Part shown: positions 38,651 to 52,632 of the stretch, one piece after another
How positions within the stretch are numbered: position 1 is the first letter of the stretch
How the letters are laid out: each line of letters opens with the position of its first letter
Assembly: GCF_004379255.2 (NCBI RefSeq)
Contig: NC_056034.1
Location: 40,406,887 to 40,470,886, forward strand
DNA: 64,000 nucleotides
Reading direction: 5' to 3'
Source: Salvia splendens
Lineage: Eukaryota; Streptophyta; Magnoliopsida; Lamiales; Lamiaceae
The notes under the pieces: model-generated
Told to the model about the DNA's origin: nothing
Database searches by the model: none
Seen by the model: only the letters and a program-made list of their open reading frames with translations
Program-made: the position numbers and the translations under genes

Positions 38651-38681
38651 TTTATTCAAAGATTTGGCAAAATTCAATAAA
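38651..38681. terminator. Facing poly(A) signals of the S1 and UPL6 genes
   Basis: AATAAA at 38676-38681 on the plus strand is 150 bp past the S1 stop. TTTATT at 38651-38656 reads AATAAA on the minus strand, about 440 bp past the UPL6 stop. If both are used, the two 3' UTRs overlap. The region 38527-39097 contains no other feature. Confidence 0.45.
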
Positions 38682-39097
38682 GCATCTGCTGGTATTGAAC
38701 AAATTGTTCATGTTTGCATATAATAACATGGTTCACTGTGTAGATGGATACCAAATTGAAATTACTTACACTAAAAACAGTTTACAAACAGGACCACTTG
38801 CGCAGGTCCTGCTGCAATACCCAAAATATACACAACTGATGCTCCCCCAGCCATATTTATACAATCATGGTAGTGTCTACAACGTCTCGCTAAAATTGCA
38901 ATCAATCCCCACCTGCAAACGCGTGTGGTTGAGCTCTACAGGACTGTTGTAGCAGAGCGTGACTCATTACCTTGAGTCGGAGTTGTGTGGCTGTCTCCAC
39001 GGAAAACTGTCTCTTCTGTTGGACAGTTTACAGTGAGTCGAGAACATGTTAGGATAGCTTGAAAGCAATCTTTTTGCTGGATGGTAATCTGCCTCGA

Positions 39098-42000
39098 TCA
39101 ACTCAAGTCGAAGCCAGCATCAGAGTTTATAGCATATACTAGTTTCTGCTCCATTTGCTCTTTACTGAACAAACAAAATAACCATTAAACAAGACCCCTT
39201 GTCATTAGCAATAACAACTTAGCAGAGAGGCGGCTGAACTTATACAAACCTTCTATATGGAGGAAGTTTGAGAAGATTCATGCAAGTAGCAGAAGTTGGC
39301 AACCGGTCGAGAGCCTCCTCAGATGCATTACCAGCAGTCCTGTTGGAGAAAAGAGGGGAACATATGCATATGTATAAGAAAATTGTACATAAAAAGATGG
39401 AGTAATTATAGGAAAAATGTATTATGGTGCCACCTCTGTATGCAAAATGTAGGTTCCAAGTATTTAAATCCAAGCAAAGGCCCGCGAGAACATCCGGTTG
39501 CGAATCTGAGAGCAGAGATGAAGAAAAAGTGTTACTAATACCACAACATGGATGCAGCAAGTATAATTACATGGTCACTGACCAATGGAATCCACCACAA
39601 CTTGCAGTAGTCAAATTTCAACCATTAAAGTTCGATATTTAAGATAGAAACTTAAATAAGAATTACAGGATAACATTTCTTCACATTTTGTACAAAAAGG
39701 AAGTAAACAATCATTACCAGGATTATGCACTCTCATATACACTGACAACATAAAATTACATCCGACTTTACAGAATAGCAAACGTTAAATAATGCTTCTA
39801 AACTGGATCAGATGAAAGACTTACTTCAAAAGTTTTCTCCGATTTTCCAAGCTAAGGTTCTGAATCACTTCCCAGAACATTTCGATAACATAGTGGTCCT
39901 GACAATAATAATTTTGAAGTACGTAGTTAGACAGTTAAACAGACAACGAACAAATATAAAGGCCAGCAGACACAAACACTAATCTTTAGAGTGAATTCGC
40001 CCATCAGGAATGGGAATAGAGCAGAGCGTATTTGGGAACTACTTTAAAAAGTGTGTATGTGTGTATATATCTGTAGATGAAATTGGTTGTTAAAAGAGGA
40101 AATATAGGTATAACACAAGATTTGGAAGAACAGTAGGTACTATTCCTATGAATACAACAACAAACATGAGTAAAACTCAAATTGAAGAACACAAATCTCA
40201 AAGAAAACAATACTCACTCCATCCCACAAAATAGTTCACCTTAGTGTGTTTTGTGAGTAAAAAAATGGTCCGACTTTGTTGTCTTTTATGTTAGTAAATG
40301 TAGATAATGGTGGGCCATGTTTGTTTTGTTTTTTTGTAAATAGGTATGCAAAATGAGGGTAAAGATTGAAGGAAAGGTGTCGAGAAAATGAAAGTTAAGA
40401 AGTGTGCACTATTTTGTGGGACATCCCAAGAGGGAAAAGTGTGCATCATTTTCTGTGACGGATGGAGCAATAACTATCAACATTCTTTGCATAAACTCAA
40501 CACCCAAGAAGACAAAATAACAGCAGGGGGATTTCATTTGCAGTTTGCAGAATTAAATGACAAGGTAAACACAATGAGAGAATCAAAATAGTTGAAGTGG
40601 AACCAGAAAAAACTTACTTCATGATAGCCTCCAGTGTAATTAGTGTGAGCTCGAAGATCTTCCACATCGAATCCATCTACTGAACCAGATATTAGAAGCT
40701 ACAACAACAACAACAACAAACACGCATTTAGGGAAGCTATGATGAAATTTCCTACTGAATAATATTGTGACCAATGAAAAATACATTTTTTTTCTCTAGA
40801 ATGGAAAATCAGCAAGAAACCAATTAAACCAAAGCTAAACAATTTTCCGATGAATACGGAACAACCCTATTGTCAACTTAAGCAATACATAAACTCAGTT
40901 TACCTGAAGTTCATGCTCATTAAATATGTCAATCCACTCTTTTGGTATTAACTGTTGGAATCCTTTCAAAAAATGTGAACTTTGTTGACGTATCTGCACA
41001 ACAGTCCCAAGAATGGAAGAAATTGATATCAAGACGAGCTTTAAACAATTTGATCTTATTGTTCTGGAAATATTTCGTAATTTCCCCTTTTACTTTTGGA
41101 CGGCTTGACATGAATATGAATACAGAGCTATAGACCAAATCCAAGAAGCATCTACCTGAAAGTTCAACCGATGGTTGGCTACCAGATGAATGAAAGTAAT
41201 GACATTCTCATTCGATACTCGTTTGCTTTTTCCTTCTGGAAGCAGCTCTTCTTCTGTTTGCTCACCATATTCGTTGTTATCGATTACAAAGTACAATTCT
41301 AACTGCGTTTTGTCACCCCCATAGTTCTGCAAGTCATCATAAAACATGAAATTATAAAAAACATAAATAAGACTGAATTTGATACAAAACCCTACACATG
41401 TACAAGCTTAAGGGAATACGTCCTTGCATATCCATCACCAGGGATTTTGTGCGTTTCAAGAGATTTTTTCTTATAATGTGATTTTAACTTCCATTATTTG
41501 TAAAAGCAGCTGAAGTACAAGAAGCATACAGTGGAGGCCACTGGAAGCCTATATTCTATCTCTACTTTAGCATCTCTTAATAAAATTTCCGCTACCCCTC
41601 GTCATATTTGGAGTCAGTTTATATAAAATAGCCATTTTGCAAATCTTCCAAGCTTTATGATTAGTTCCAGCTAGAATAGTGCAACTATCATTCAGACAAA
41701 GTCTTCAAAGATCAGATGATTACATCTTTTCCCTGTTGTCTAAGACTTGATTTGGGTAGGCTTAGCAGCATAATTTTAATTTTAAAATAGTAACTTGAAC
41801 TACTAGGTACAAAAGATAGGGTATGTTTTTGAAGGAGAAAGAGCATGTGAACTCATTGGTACTAGAAATGCATGAGGTGATACATCATGATATTTATTAG
41901 TAAAGGAGGTGTTAAGGAAATTACCTTCAGGAAAATCAAGTGGCGATACAATTCTGGATCCAAGGAAGGCAAGTCATTTAGGTAGTTATACCTGAAAAAA

Positions 42001-45000
42001 ATGAGCTACTCAATATATTGAACCACACACCAAAGAGTAATTTTCCCGATAAAAAGTTCAGAGACTATGAATCCACATTTCAAGAGTGGAATACGAAAAA
42101 ATTGCAAAAAGATGTTAGCAGTCACTATTAACCTACCAAAATTGTGCTATGAAGGTGCAGGACAATATAGTTGCTGTTAATGGGCCCCAATAAAGCCAGT
42201 ATTTCTTATCTCATGACAGCAGAAGCCAATTATTAGCCCAGATCTAAGAACCACATGTTTGCAATTATATACATACCCTTTTATATCAAAGACATGCACA
42301 CCCTCATGCTAATAAAGTTACAACCTCAGTACAGATGGTAAGCTTTAAACCTACTGCTAAAACACTCGAACAGAGATTTAGAGCCTAATAATAAAGCAAC
42401 TGAAGAGTAAAAATGCTGCAGGATATCTGACAGCAAAGTGCTTTAACCGGATTTAGAACAAGGGAACATCCAAATGCTACATATTTAGAAGGTTCAACCT
42501 TCGATCACAAATGCCCTACTTCCCTATATTTTTGGATTTCTTTCCAGGGAAATTGTCTTTTCGTACATTCATGACTCATGAATCCACATCAATTAGAACT
42601 AAAGCATAGCTATTAAGTATGTAGAACAAGTATATTGCATATATACTAATTCTACAGCAGGAACTTACTTTTGCTTCAATTTGCTCAAGAAGAATGTTGC
42701 AAATGGTATATCAACCAGAATGCCCTCGAACATTGCCTAAAAGCAATTTTGTATCAGCATATCGCCAAAACACAAGTGAAAGTAAATCTACTCACTGGAA
42801 CACTGATGAGCATTTTGCCAGGTAAGTTAGGTAACTAATCGAATACATACAAAAATAAAAGTAAGTTACATAAAATAAAAGACAACAGGAAAAGACATCA
42901 ATATTGATGAAGAAAGAAAGCAATGACAAGTAGAAAGCAGAAGAACATCAATTCTCCGTCAACTTTAGTTTAGGCATCACAACTTGAGCGTGTAAAGTAA
43001 CTCCTCAACTCAATTCTTATATTTCAGTAAAAATCATGACGTTGTTAACGACAATCAGGAAATACTAAGTGAGATGTTAGCAATCCAAGCCATGAAACCA
43101 TTAATACCTTAGCAAGAATAGTTCCGAGAAAGTGAAAATACTCAAGATGCTGTTCATGTACCAGTCCAGATCCAGGATTTGGGTACAGGAGGTGATCCGC
43201 AGTTTCCTGAACATGCAAGCCAGCTCAATACGGAAAAAAGAGAATAGAAAGTACCACATAATACAAGACCATGTCATATAAAAGGGGGGGAATGTAAGAA
43301 AAAATAAGAAAAAATAAAAGCAAGCAAAGGCACATCAATTTCTCAGACTGGTTAGCTTAAGAATTTATACTTCATGTGTTACATCTTCGTAGGGCCAAGA
43401 TAAGCATAACTCTGATTAAATATGTAAGGAAACAATAGGGTACAGAGGACTTTCTGGTTAATTGTTATCACTCATTCACTACTGCCACTTCAGGCAATCA
43501 TAAGTGTTATTACTTGGTAAGTAGTCAAATCGCATCTTAGTATAGCATAAGTACAAAAGTTGGGCTGCTAAATTCATACATTGACGTATACAGAATACAA
43601 GCACATCAAAATAGTAACATAGATGAAAAAAATCTCTCAATCATGAATAATTCACAACCTTAAACAGTCCATACTGGATATCAAAAGCTGCCCGAGTAAT
43701 GTTTTCCATGAAATCTTTGAAAATGCCTCCACCATCAATACCAGCCTCCTCAACTCCAAGTTCATTAACAAAAGTTATACGGATCTGGATGAAAAGAACA
43801 GGAAGATTATATAGGAAAGGGCATTAGATCACACAATAATGCAAAAGTTAATAATGTTGAGCATATGTTGCCGAGAGAAACAGGCACAACATGCAGAGAT
43901 ATATAGAGACTTACCACTCCCCGAAGATCATCTTCAGCCAACGCATTTAATTGGCTGAAGGAATCCTCTAATATATGATCTCTTCTTATTTTGAATCTGT
44001 TTCTGGTAAAAATTGAATGAGCACTATTTCTCTCTTTCATAGTTGCTAGCTGTGACTGCAGGAAGTCAATATCAAGTGGTGGATTAAAACAGACATAGTT
44101 CTACAATATTTATCAACATCTATCAAAGCTACATTAAAGCTAAAAAGGAAACATAGCACAACTTAAACACTCACATGAAATATTTTAGCTCTGCTTGTAA
44201 AAGGTACCAAGAAAGGAGCCTGTTTAAGAATGTCATTTGCCCGTGTATTCTCCGTCAGTGCCTGAGATGATTGATCGTAATATTGGTCAGTCAGTAAGTA
44301 GTTGTGGAGGAGATGGTAGCAATAAAAATAAAATACTAATGATTTTAATATTGTATCCAACATCATTGACAGACTATCACCTGAGACATAAATAAATCAC
44401 TGGGAACATCTGCATTGAAGTCGCTAGGGGAGGTAAATTCCCGTCTGTTATTCCAGTCTTGCAACTGTAAACAATTTCGGTTCAGAATCACTATATGGAG
44501 CACAATATAATTACACATGCACAACAACAGTAAGATATATCTAACAGAAACACTCAAGTAATACTTAAGATAAAAAATCCTAAAATCTGTAAAACTCTGA
44601 GCATGAAACCTAATGTACCTGTGACATGAGCTCAGAAGCAACCACACAAACCCTGTGTTGAAGAAATTCTATGGGCTGCCTCTTCATAGCAGAAGGACCA
44701 TCACCAGACTTTGAGAAATCAGGTGTTACCACTGGATTAAGCCAAAGAATCTGCCACAAGGCCTATACAAAGGAAGGAATATTGAGTTAACTTTAGTAAC
44801 AAATGAAATAAGAATATTAAAGCACCAAACTATACTATAGAACCACACGACTCATGACTGATGAGTGATTATTTTTCTTTAAAAATATTAGTCTACTAAG
44901 GCTCCAAAAGCCTCCAGAAAAATGATCAAATAAGCAGAAACTAAATTTTCTATGGACTATGAAACTAATAACTATTAAGGCTCAGAAATTCCAGAGTATG

Positions 45001-48000
45001 GAAGTTTCTGCCCTCACTGATCTGTTTGTCTCCTTTCATAGTATCATGGCTCATATAGCAAGAACAACTGTTTATCGAGTCAGGACATAGTTCTAAAGTG
45101 ACATTACTGGTCACTATTCCTACGTACTATCTTAGTTAAGCAACATGATATGTAGAAGTTTGAGTTAACAAGCTAGACGACTTAGAAACTTAAATGAAGC
45201 TTTGTACGGAAAAAAAATAGATGGTACAGCATTTACCTGTCTCAAGATGACGATTAACAATCTAATATCCTTCAACGACAGTGGCTTCTCTTGTTCATAA
45301 AACTCCTCATTGTCAACAATCGTTAGCATGTGCCTAATCCACAAGCAATAAGTTATCAACTTAACTTAAATAATAAGCCAAATATAATTGGGTGCATATT
45401 ATGCATTGCAGAATTTTTGGAATCAACAAAAATGAATGCATACTTGTAGACAGGGCAGAAAACTGCTAATGGCAGTAGCCAACCAGGAGCATTGGCAGGC
45501 ATATAAGCTGACCGTCCAGACAAAGAAGACCATGAATTATTCTCATTCAATCTCTTCATGAAATTCCATAGGATGGGAACCAGCTCTGTCCTATAAGCTA
45601 GCACAGTCATAATCCGCTCAAGGGGCAAAGTGTTGAAAGTCACGTGCAGAAAAGAACAAGCCGCATCAACAGCAGCCACCTCTTTGTCATCAGGCCTGCC
45701 TTTACGTGAATTTGTAGGAACAAGCGCACCCAATAAGGCATTAATCTGTGTGGTGTAGGACAAAAGAGAGGGTGAGAACGAGAGATGGAGGGAGAAACAG
45801 AAAGTAAACATGTTATCTAAACAAAAGCAAAAATAATATTATTGTATCTGACCATACACAAGATAAAACATCTTGCGTACCAATTGTAGAAGAAATCGAG
45901 AATCTAAAGCATTAAATATCTGCTGTTCCAGGTCCCTGTTCAAAGTAATTTGTGACAGCTCATCACCAACCAGCATTTCATCTTCATTCATGGAAGAATC
46001 TGAATTATGGAGAAAAATGTTATAATGGACCAGTTCATTTATATAAGAAAAACAAATGTAACTTAAATAGAATAACGACTAAAGTACTACTGTACTAGTA
46101 TCTTGTATAAAAGGTTAAACTCTGCCAAGCAAATAGAACAGACCTGTACCTCCTTGATTTGGTGTTCGGAGAGGAGGAAGTGCTTGGACTAAGTATGTTG
46201 AAACGGTAGCAAAATCTATAGCCTGACAGATAGAGATCGAAAGCCATGAATTCAGAGCCACATGTGCAAGTCAACCACAGAAATGAGGGATGGGGTTAAA
46301 AACAAATCAGAGCAATCAACTTCCATCAGCTAGAAAGAAGGTAATGACACAGAATTCTAAGCAAAATGACAGTCAAACTATGGCAGATGTAAATGTATGG
46401 CTCCAACTCACAAGGTGGTGGCAAGAACAACAAAATTGTTGATCGGTGATTTATAAGAAAAAATAGTTCAGGACAAGTCCACCCCCTCTGATTCGCAACC
46501 TCCTGTCTGTAACAAAGTTACATAGGCTATTGAGTTGAAGAAAATGGAGCTGTCATCGTCTGTTACAGGGACTGTTACTAAGTGTAGTTAACACTGGCAA
46601 TTTTTAAATGGTAGAGGAAGTGGCATCATGCTATCTTTATTTCATAATTATTGCATTTGCTTCTATAAGTACTCCTTGAGGTTAGAAGAGGAGTTTATGT
46701 TTCGTCAAGTATTGTATTGAATGCACTATCCGGACTTCCAATGAGAAAAGAGTCACATTGTTATTACTTTTCCTCACAAACACTGTCTGACTGTCGACAA
46801 CAGATTTGTCTCCATTGCTTCTTTTCTCTAACACCCTCCCCCCAAGTGATCATTATAAGAATGGGTCATTTGAGAATTATGTATACAATAAACAGAGGTA
46901 AAACACAGGAGGAATTTTGTGTGCAGAATATTTTATGAGCAGAGGAAAGCATACAGAGTTCCCATAACAAATGCAGCAATGCCACCAATGGTTATAAAAG
47001 ATTCAGAGATTCAACACTTAATAGCAGCTGACAATATTACGTACTGAAAAACATCTATTAAAGCTTGTAGCATTGAGGTGAAGAGGGAATCCACTAAGTA
47101 ATAGAAAGTTACTTTACCCAAGCAAATGAACCATGCTGAGCAATAGCAACCCCAGCAACTTCCAACAGATTTCCTAGAAGACAAGCATAACTGGGAAAAT
47201 CACTTGATATATCACCAGGCAGAACATTGGTATGATCTTTCACACATGATACCATTTGATGAAGATAATGTTGACTCAAATGTGGTGCAGCAAAAATCTG
47301 AATATGTAAGATAAGTTAGCCAAATAGTCATAAAAAACACACATAAGAAATGTAACTATAATTTAACTGCACAGATAGAAAACATATGCAATGTGAAAAC
47401 AACTGTTAAAAGTTACTTTACTAAACCAAGTATAAAGCAAGAGGTTGATATCTCCAGAGCCAGAGAGCCACTAGACTTGGCCCTGAAACACATTCACCTA
47501 AATACTGACTGCATGTAACTCGGTGAATCATGTCTCCGATGGATAAGGAAGTACTAGCGAAAAATCAAAACTAAGAGGTAAAGAAGGTAGAAACTACCTC
47601 TTTCAAGTGTGGGAACAGCCGCCACAAAAAAGGAACCACAAGTATCTGGGATGAGAAGCTCCTTCGAGGATCACTACTTGAACATGTACAAGATGCTTGA
47701 TCAACATGGGAAAGTATAAGGGCAAGAAGGCTCTCCAATGAAGAGATAGTCCCCGTAGAGCCTTGCAAATTTTTTTTCTACAAAAATTAAAGCTTGTCAT
47801 TGTTGCTTATTGGTATGCACTCAAGACATAAAATCTGTATGGTACATGTATATGTAACCAACTATTCATGCAGCAAATAGTCAAAAAAATGCCAGGCACC
47901 TTGCCATGTCTATATAATGAGATGATAACGTACACTTATATAAGTTTCATCGCCAGCACAACAAAAGCTAGTGGAATCAATTCAACTAAAATTAAGTTTT

Positions 48001-51000
48001 CCTTAGCCATTCAATTCCATGTATGTAATAACAGAGTTCAGCTACCACTAAGTGGAAAGCTTTGAACTTCAGCGAAGTATGGCCCAACTTATAAATTTTT
48101 ATTTACAATAATGGAATTCAGCTTTGACTCAACTTGAAAAAAGTTTACCAAATGTAAGCATGAATTGAATTATAGAATAGTATTCAAAAGTTGGCATCGA
48201 TATATACAGATCCAACTATGTAAATTAAGATTTTTTTTCTAATATATTTACCTTTTAAGGAATTAAATATTTAATTTTGAAGAAGTACTTACATAATGAC
48301 TATTTCCCATTTTTACCCGGGTAAGGAAATTTTTAGTTCTATAAATGATAAGGAACATCTTTGCATATATCCAAAAGAATGAAGTTATGAACAAAGTCCA
48401 GAATATTTTTTTGGAAATTATTGGACATAAACTTTGAACCTAATCAAATTTTACTCCGCCAACAAGAAGAGGCACACATGATATTGATATATTAATGTAA
48501 TTATTATCTAGGCTATATACAAATTCATGGAGATTAAGCTTATGGGACATCTCAAATGCTTCTATTCTGCATAATGAAAAGATCATACTTCTGTAGAGTG
48601 AACAAGAATCCTTTTCAATTTACTGCAGTTCTAAACTCTTGTTACTCTTCAAGTGGTAAACCATTTGCCACAATAGGTGACTTAATGAAAAGTTGTTGGT
48701 GCAGGACTGCATAGTTCTCTTCTTAAAATAAATAATTATTTTATTAAAAAAGGTCACACATTCTAAGTTGGTCAATAAATTTATAATCCCAAACCCACAT
48801 TACAGTAAGAAACAAATGCGCAGACTTCATCAACGAACCTCTACATTACACAAATTTGCTTACAAGTGGCAAAAGAAAGCACCCGCACAACCAAAAAAGA
48901 ATAGATATCAAATTACTTGTGTTTGTAAAGATTAATTGACCGAAAGGTAGGATAAACCACATAAAGCAAAACCTACACCACATGTACTCAATTAAAGAAC
49001 AGAAAAATTCATGCTGATTACCTTCTCCAGCAGGAAAATTTCTCTGAGCATGGAGAACATGTTTCTATCTGACAAATAGCATAATATGTTACATGCCCAA
49101 GGTAGCTTTGGATCAATCAATGAAATAACAGCATCCAGTAATACATTCGCTGATTGATTGGACTTCTCAGGTGCGGAAAATAACTGATCTTTCAAACGAT
49201 CCCTATTCAGATCAAAAGGATAGACTCATTAATAAAGGTAGATAAGCCAATAGCCTAATTTAACATCTTGTGATTCATAAAAGACCTGAAAATGTGATTT
49301 TCACCAATTAGGTAATAATTCTGGTTGACTTACACATAAACTAACGTCATTAATGCTTGAGACAGAAGGATGAGAATATAGGACGCTCATATATTTGACA
49401 AAATGGGAAGAGTTCAAGAGTCGATACAAACTGCTGTGTGAAAGAATTAAAAGGACTCCTAGTAACAAACCTATTTTCGTAGATCGCACGAAGGCAAGCA
49501 TAAGCAAGATTTTTAACCCTGTACTCCACCAGAGCATGCTTGGATGAGTAATCCATGCCAGCAAAGAGGCTCACTGCATCACCTACAGTAAGAACAGGCA
49601 GACTAAGTAGGCAAAATCAAGCTATTAACTGAAAATAGCAAAACCAACCTCAAAACACAAATGCAAAACTGAAAATCAGTACAATTCATGAAAAACAAGG
49701 AGTTGCATGAACACCAAAACTAGGTACTAAACAAGCAAATAAGCATTTAATTTACAACAGAGAATCAAGAATGATGTGTGAGGATAAGAAGAAAACACAC
49801 CACTATCACAAACAAATTCTAGAAGCAATCGGCATATCTCCACAAGGGCGGAAAAATCAGCTACATATCTCGGGTTAAAGAAGAAAAGAAACTGGTAGAT
49901 AAAATCTGAATCTGGCCCAAAGCACTGCCTGAAAAGATTGATAAGCAAAATAAGAGACGGACATAGGATGAATGCAACAGAAGAACAAGAAACATTAACG
50001 GTTAGATAACACTTGAACTGAAAATAACACTGAATTAATACTCAGGACAGACATTCAAGGCAAAGATTTAATACAATTCTGCACCTGTTAACATCTTGAC
50101 AATACTGCCCATAGTTCAGGAAAAAATTATGACGGACTTTGGAACGTTCACCCTCGACCACCCGTCTTCCTCTGAAGCATTTCTGTGGGTAACAATTAGT
50201 CAATATCCATAAAACTCTTGGACTTTACAGTCACAAGAACTCATTTCAAACAAGAATTTGAATACACTAACATTGATCTCCATCAAATGAGAAGACAGAT
50301 ACAAGTAAAATCATAATTGATAAATTGAAACAGAATTAGCAGAAACAAGTCTCGAACTTTATTAGTATAAACATCAGAAGAAATAATAATGTTCACTAAT
50401 TGGTAAGGAAGGAAGAAAACTAACTCTGCAGAAAAAGGTTGAGAAATAACCTTTCACGCACCTAGCTCTTTGTAATTACATCCAATCTCCAGAACTAAAT
50501 TAGATATTGCTATACATCACTATTTTATCTAGTTATACAACAATATCTAGCTCTTTGTAATTACATCCAATCTCCAGAATTGAATTAGATACTGCTATAC
50601 ATCACTATTTTATATAGTTATACAACAATAGCCACACTTTTCTTCTTTCTGTCTTTTGTAAATCATAAATGATAGAAGCTGTATAATATGTGAGCATTAT
50701 TTAAGTAATTATGGTAAGAGAATGCATGTGAGGGATTATACATTAAAATAGAAAATAAGAACAGTAATTTGGATGGGACCACAAAATTTTACAGTCCATT
50801 ATAAGAACAGTATATACTAATACGAATGGCATTCCACTCAAGGACTTTATAACTCGTTCAGCTAGCAACCACATATTCATTCTTAAGGTTTCTCCATCGG
50901 AAACACCACTAACACCATATCAATTTTTTTTGATAACGTATTTGAATAACCAAAGAGAAAAGTATTATCATGAAGAACTTTGCAGCAGAAACTAATGATA

Positions 51001-52632
51001 GTCATGGTTTGTGTTTCAGTGTGACATGTATTAAAGAGAGATGACTATAACCCTAAGGTAAGATAAGAACTGACGTCTATGTCTGATAACTAATTACATG
51101 CAGCTTGTTGTATATTGATGTAAATCACTAAAATTACACATCACGTACACTGGACATAAAAATTATACGTACTGTTAAGGCTGTTGTACTATTAGCCTAA
51201 CAAGAAATAATTGAAGTACTATTATTTTATTCTTTTCAGTTTGAAAAGTACTCAAGACTCGGGCATGAGTGATGAGAAGGGGATTTGCAATAGTTTACAG
51301 ACACCATTAGAAGAGCAGAGGGTCTTCTGAGTAAAAGCTAAATTTTAGCCCAGGCCCTAGGTCACGTACAAACATCACAAAGACAATTATATCACTTTGT
51401 AATGCAATGAACCTTCACAAGGAACTAAACATATCTTAAGGAAATAAACCTTTTACCACATTTATGTCAGATTCTCTCAGGAGAAGACAAATTCGATTAT
51501 GAAAGCGCAAAATGCACATGCCTGCTTATATAATGGAAAATATTTATAACAATGACAAGGACAATATAAACCTTACCTAGGAAAATACTAGCTTCTTTCC
51601 CAATGAATAGACTGAAGCACAAAAGGTGATCCATCATTCTTTATGAGGAGTCACTAGACTCTCTACTATATTCGGTTCGAAATAATTTCAAACGAGACTA
51701 GAATAATCAAGGAAAATTAGAACCAGTGCCTCTAACAAGAGCTCCTAATGTTAGTTTTCTTAAAAAGGCTGCATTCGCTCATAAATTGTTGAAAGCTATA
51801 ATGTATCAACGGTATGGAAGTTCTCATGGCTGTGATCCTAATTCCAGTTGTGAATTTCAAATATGTCAAACATATAGGAATAATAGCATTAATCCTACCT
51901 CACAAACTCAACATCACATAAGCACCCCGTATTCAATATTTTGAGGTTGGAAAGTTGGAATTACTCGCAATCAATTACTGAAGCCAAACAAAACGCCACA
52001 TTTCGCCCATGCAAGCCAACAGTCAGCTCACACATCCATGAACAATCAAACATAACAAAACCATCTGCTTCTGCTACAAACTGTTGAAAGCTATAATGCA
52101 TTGAATCAGTAAGGAAGTTCTCATGATCACGTTCCTTGTTCCAGATTTCCAGTTGTGAAGTTCAATTCCGACAAACATAAAGGAACAATTGCACCAATCC
52201 TACAACATAAAGTCGGCCCCTACGCTCACAAACCTTAATATTTCAATATTTTCTAGTCCAGATGGTTCAAACTCAAAACATCACAGAAGCACCTCATATT
52301 CAATCGTCTGACATTCTAATTCTCGCAATTAATCACTAAATTCGAACAAAACCACATATCCCCCACACAATTCGAAAAAAAGGTACCAATTGCGCCAACA
52401 GTCAGCTCACTCGCCCACGAACAATCAAACAGCACCAAAAATTATATTAAAAATAAATAATTATAAGAAAAACCTGAATTATCAGAGCAGCCGAATTCTG
52501 CTGGCGCAACCATAGGCGTTTGTTCCTCTCCAATCGCGTCTGCTCCAGAAGCTTCTGTCGGTCTCGCTCTTTGGAGCTCCGACCGCCCAAATCCACCCGT
52601 TTCCGCGTCGTCGGATCACCGCTGAAAAACAT
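39098..52632 (-). CDS. UPL6: HECT-type E3 ubiquitin-protein ligase UPL6
   Basis: HECT ligases accept ubiquitin on a cysteine and pass it to substrates. Exons, 5' to 3': 52632-52474, 50182-50085, 49928-49801, 49582-49471, 49202-49022, 47777-47598, 47297-47118, 46222-46144, 45999-45881, 45745-45444, 45333-45237, 44762-44619, 44464-44381, 44261-44175, 44055-43915, 43784-43659, 43206-43108, 42736-42669, 41991-41925, 41326-41156, 40993-40904, 40698-40618, 39898-39825, 39505-39434, 39339-39250, 39164-39098. They join in frame to 1,031 residues, near Arabidopsis UPL6 (about 1,029). The start MFFSGDP is family-typical and has an in-frame stop upstream. An IQ motif (IQKCFRGRR) lies at about 52-60. The HECT domain spans about 680-1031, and the catalytic cysteine is in [14 protein letters not shown] at about residue 999. 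UPL7 differs at the N-terminus. Confidence 0.95.
40213..40470. mobile_element. Stowaway-like MITE in UPL6 intron
   Basis: A 258 bp element between TA dinucleotides, left end CTCACTCCATCCCACAAAAT and right end TTCTGTGACGGATGGAGCAA. It sits in the intron 39899-40617. An inner repeat, TTTTGTGGGACATCCC, near the right end may mark a second, nested end. Confidence 0.75.
50462..50631. repeat. 85 bp tandem duplication in UPL6 intron 1
   Basis: Units 50462-50546 and 50547-50631 both start CTAGCTCTTTGTAATTACAT and end with TTATACAACAATA, with only a few differences. Confidence 0.9.
51786..52440. repeat. Degenerate ~300-380 bp duplication in UPL6 intron 1
   Basis: TTGAAAGCTATAATG, GGAAGTTCTCATG and TTCCAGTTGTGAA appear in order from 51787 and again from 52083. 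GCCAACAGTCAGCTCAC closes the copies at about 52014 and 52396. The second copy is about 85 bp longer. The repeat ends just before exon 1. Confidence 0.8.
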
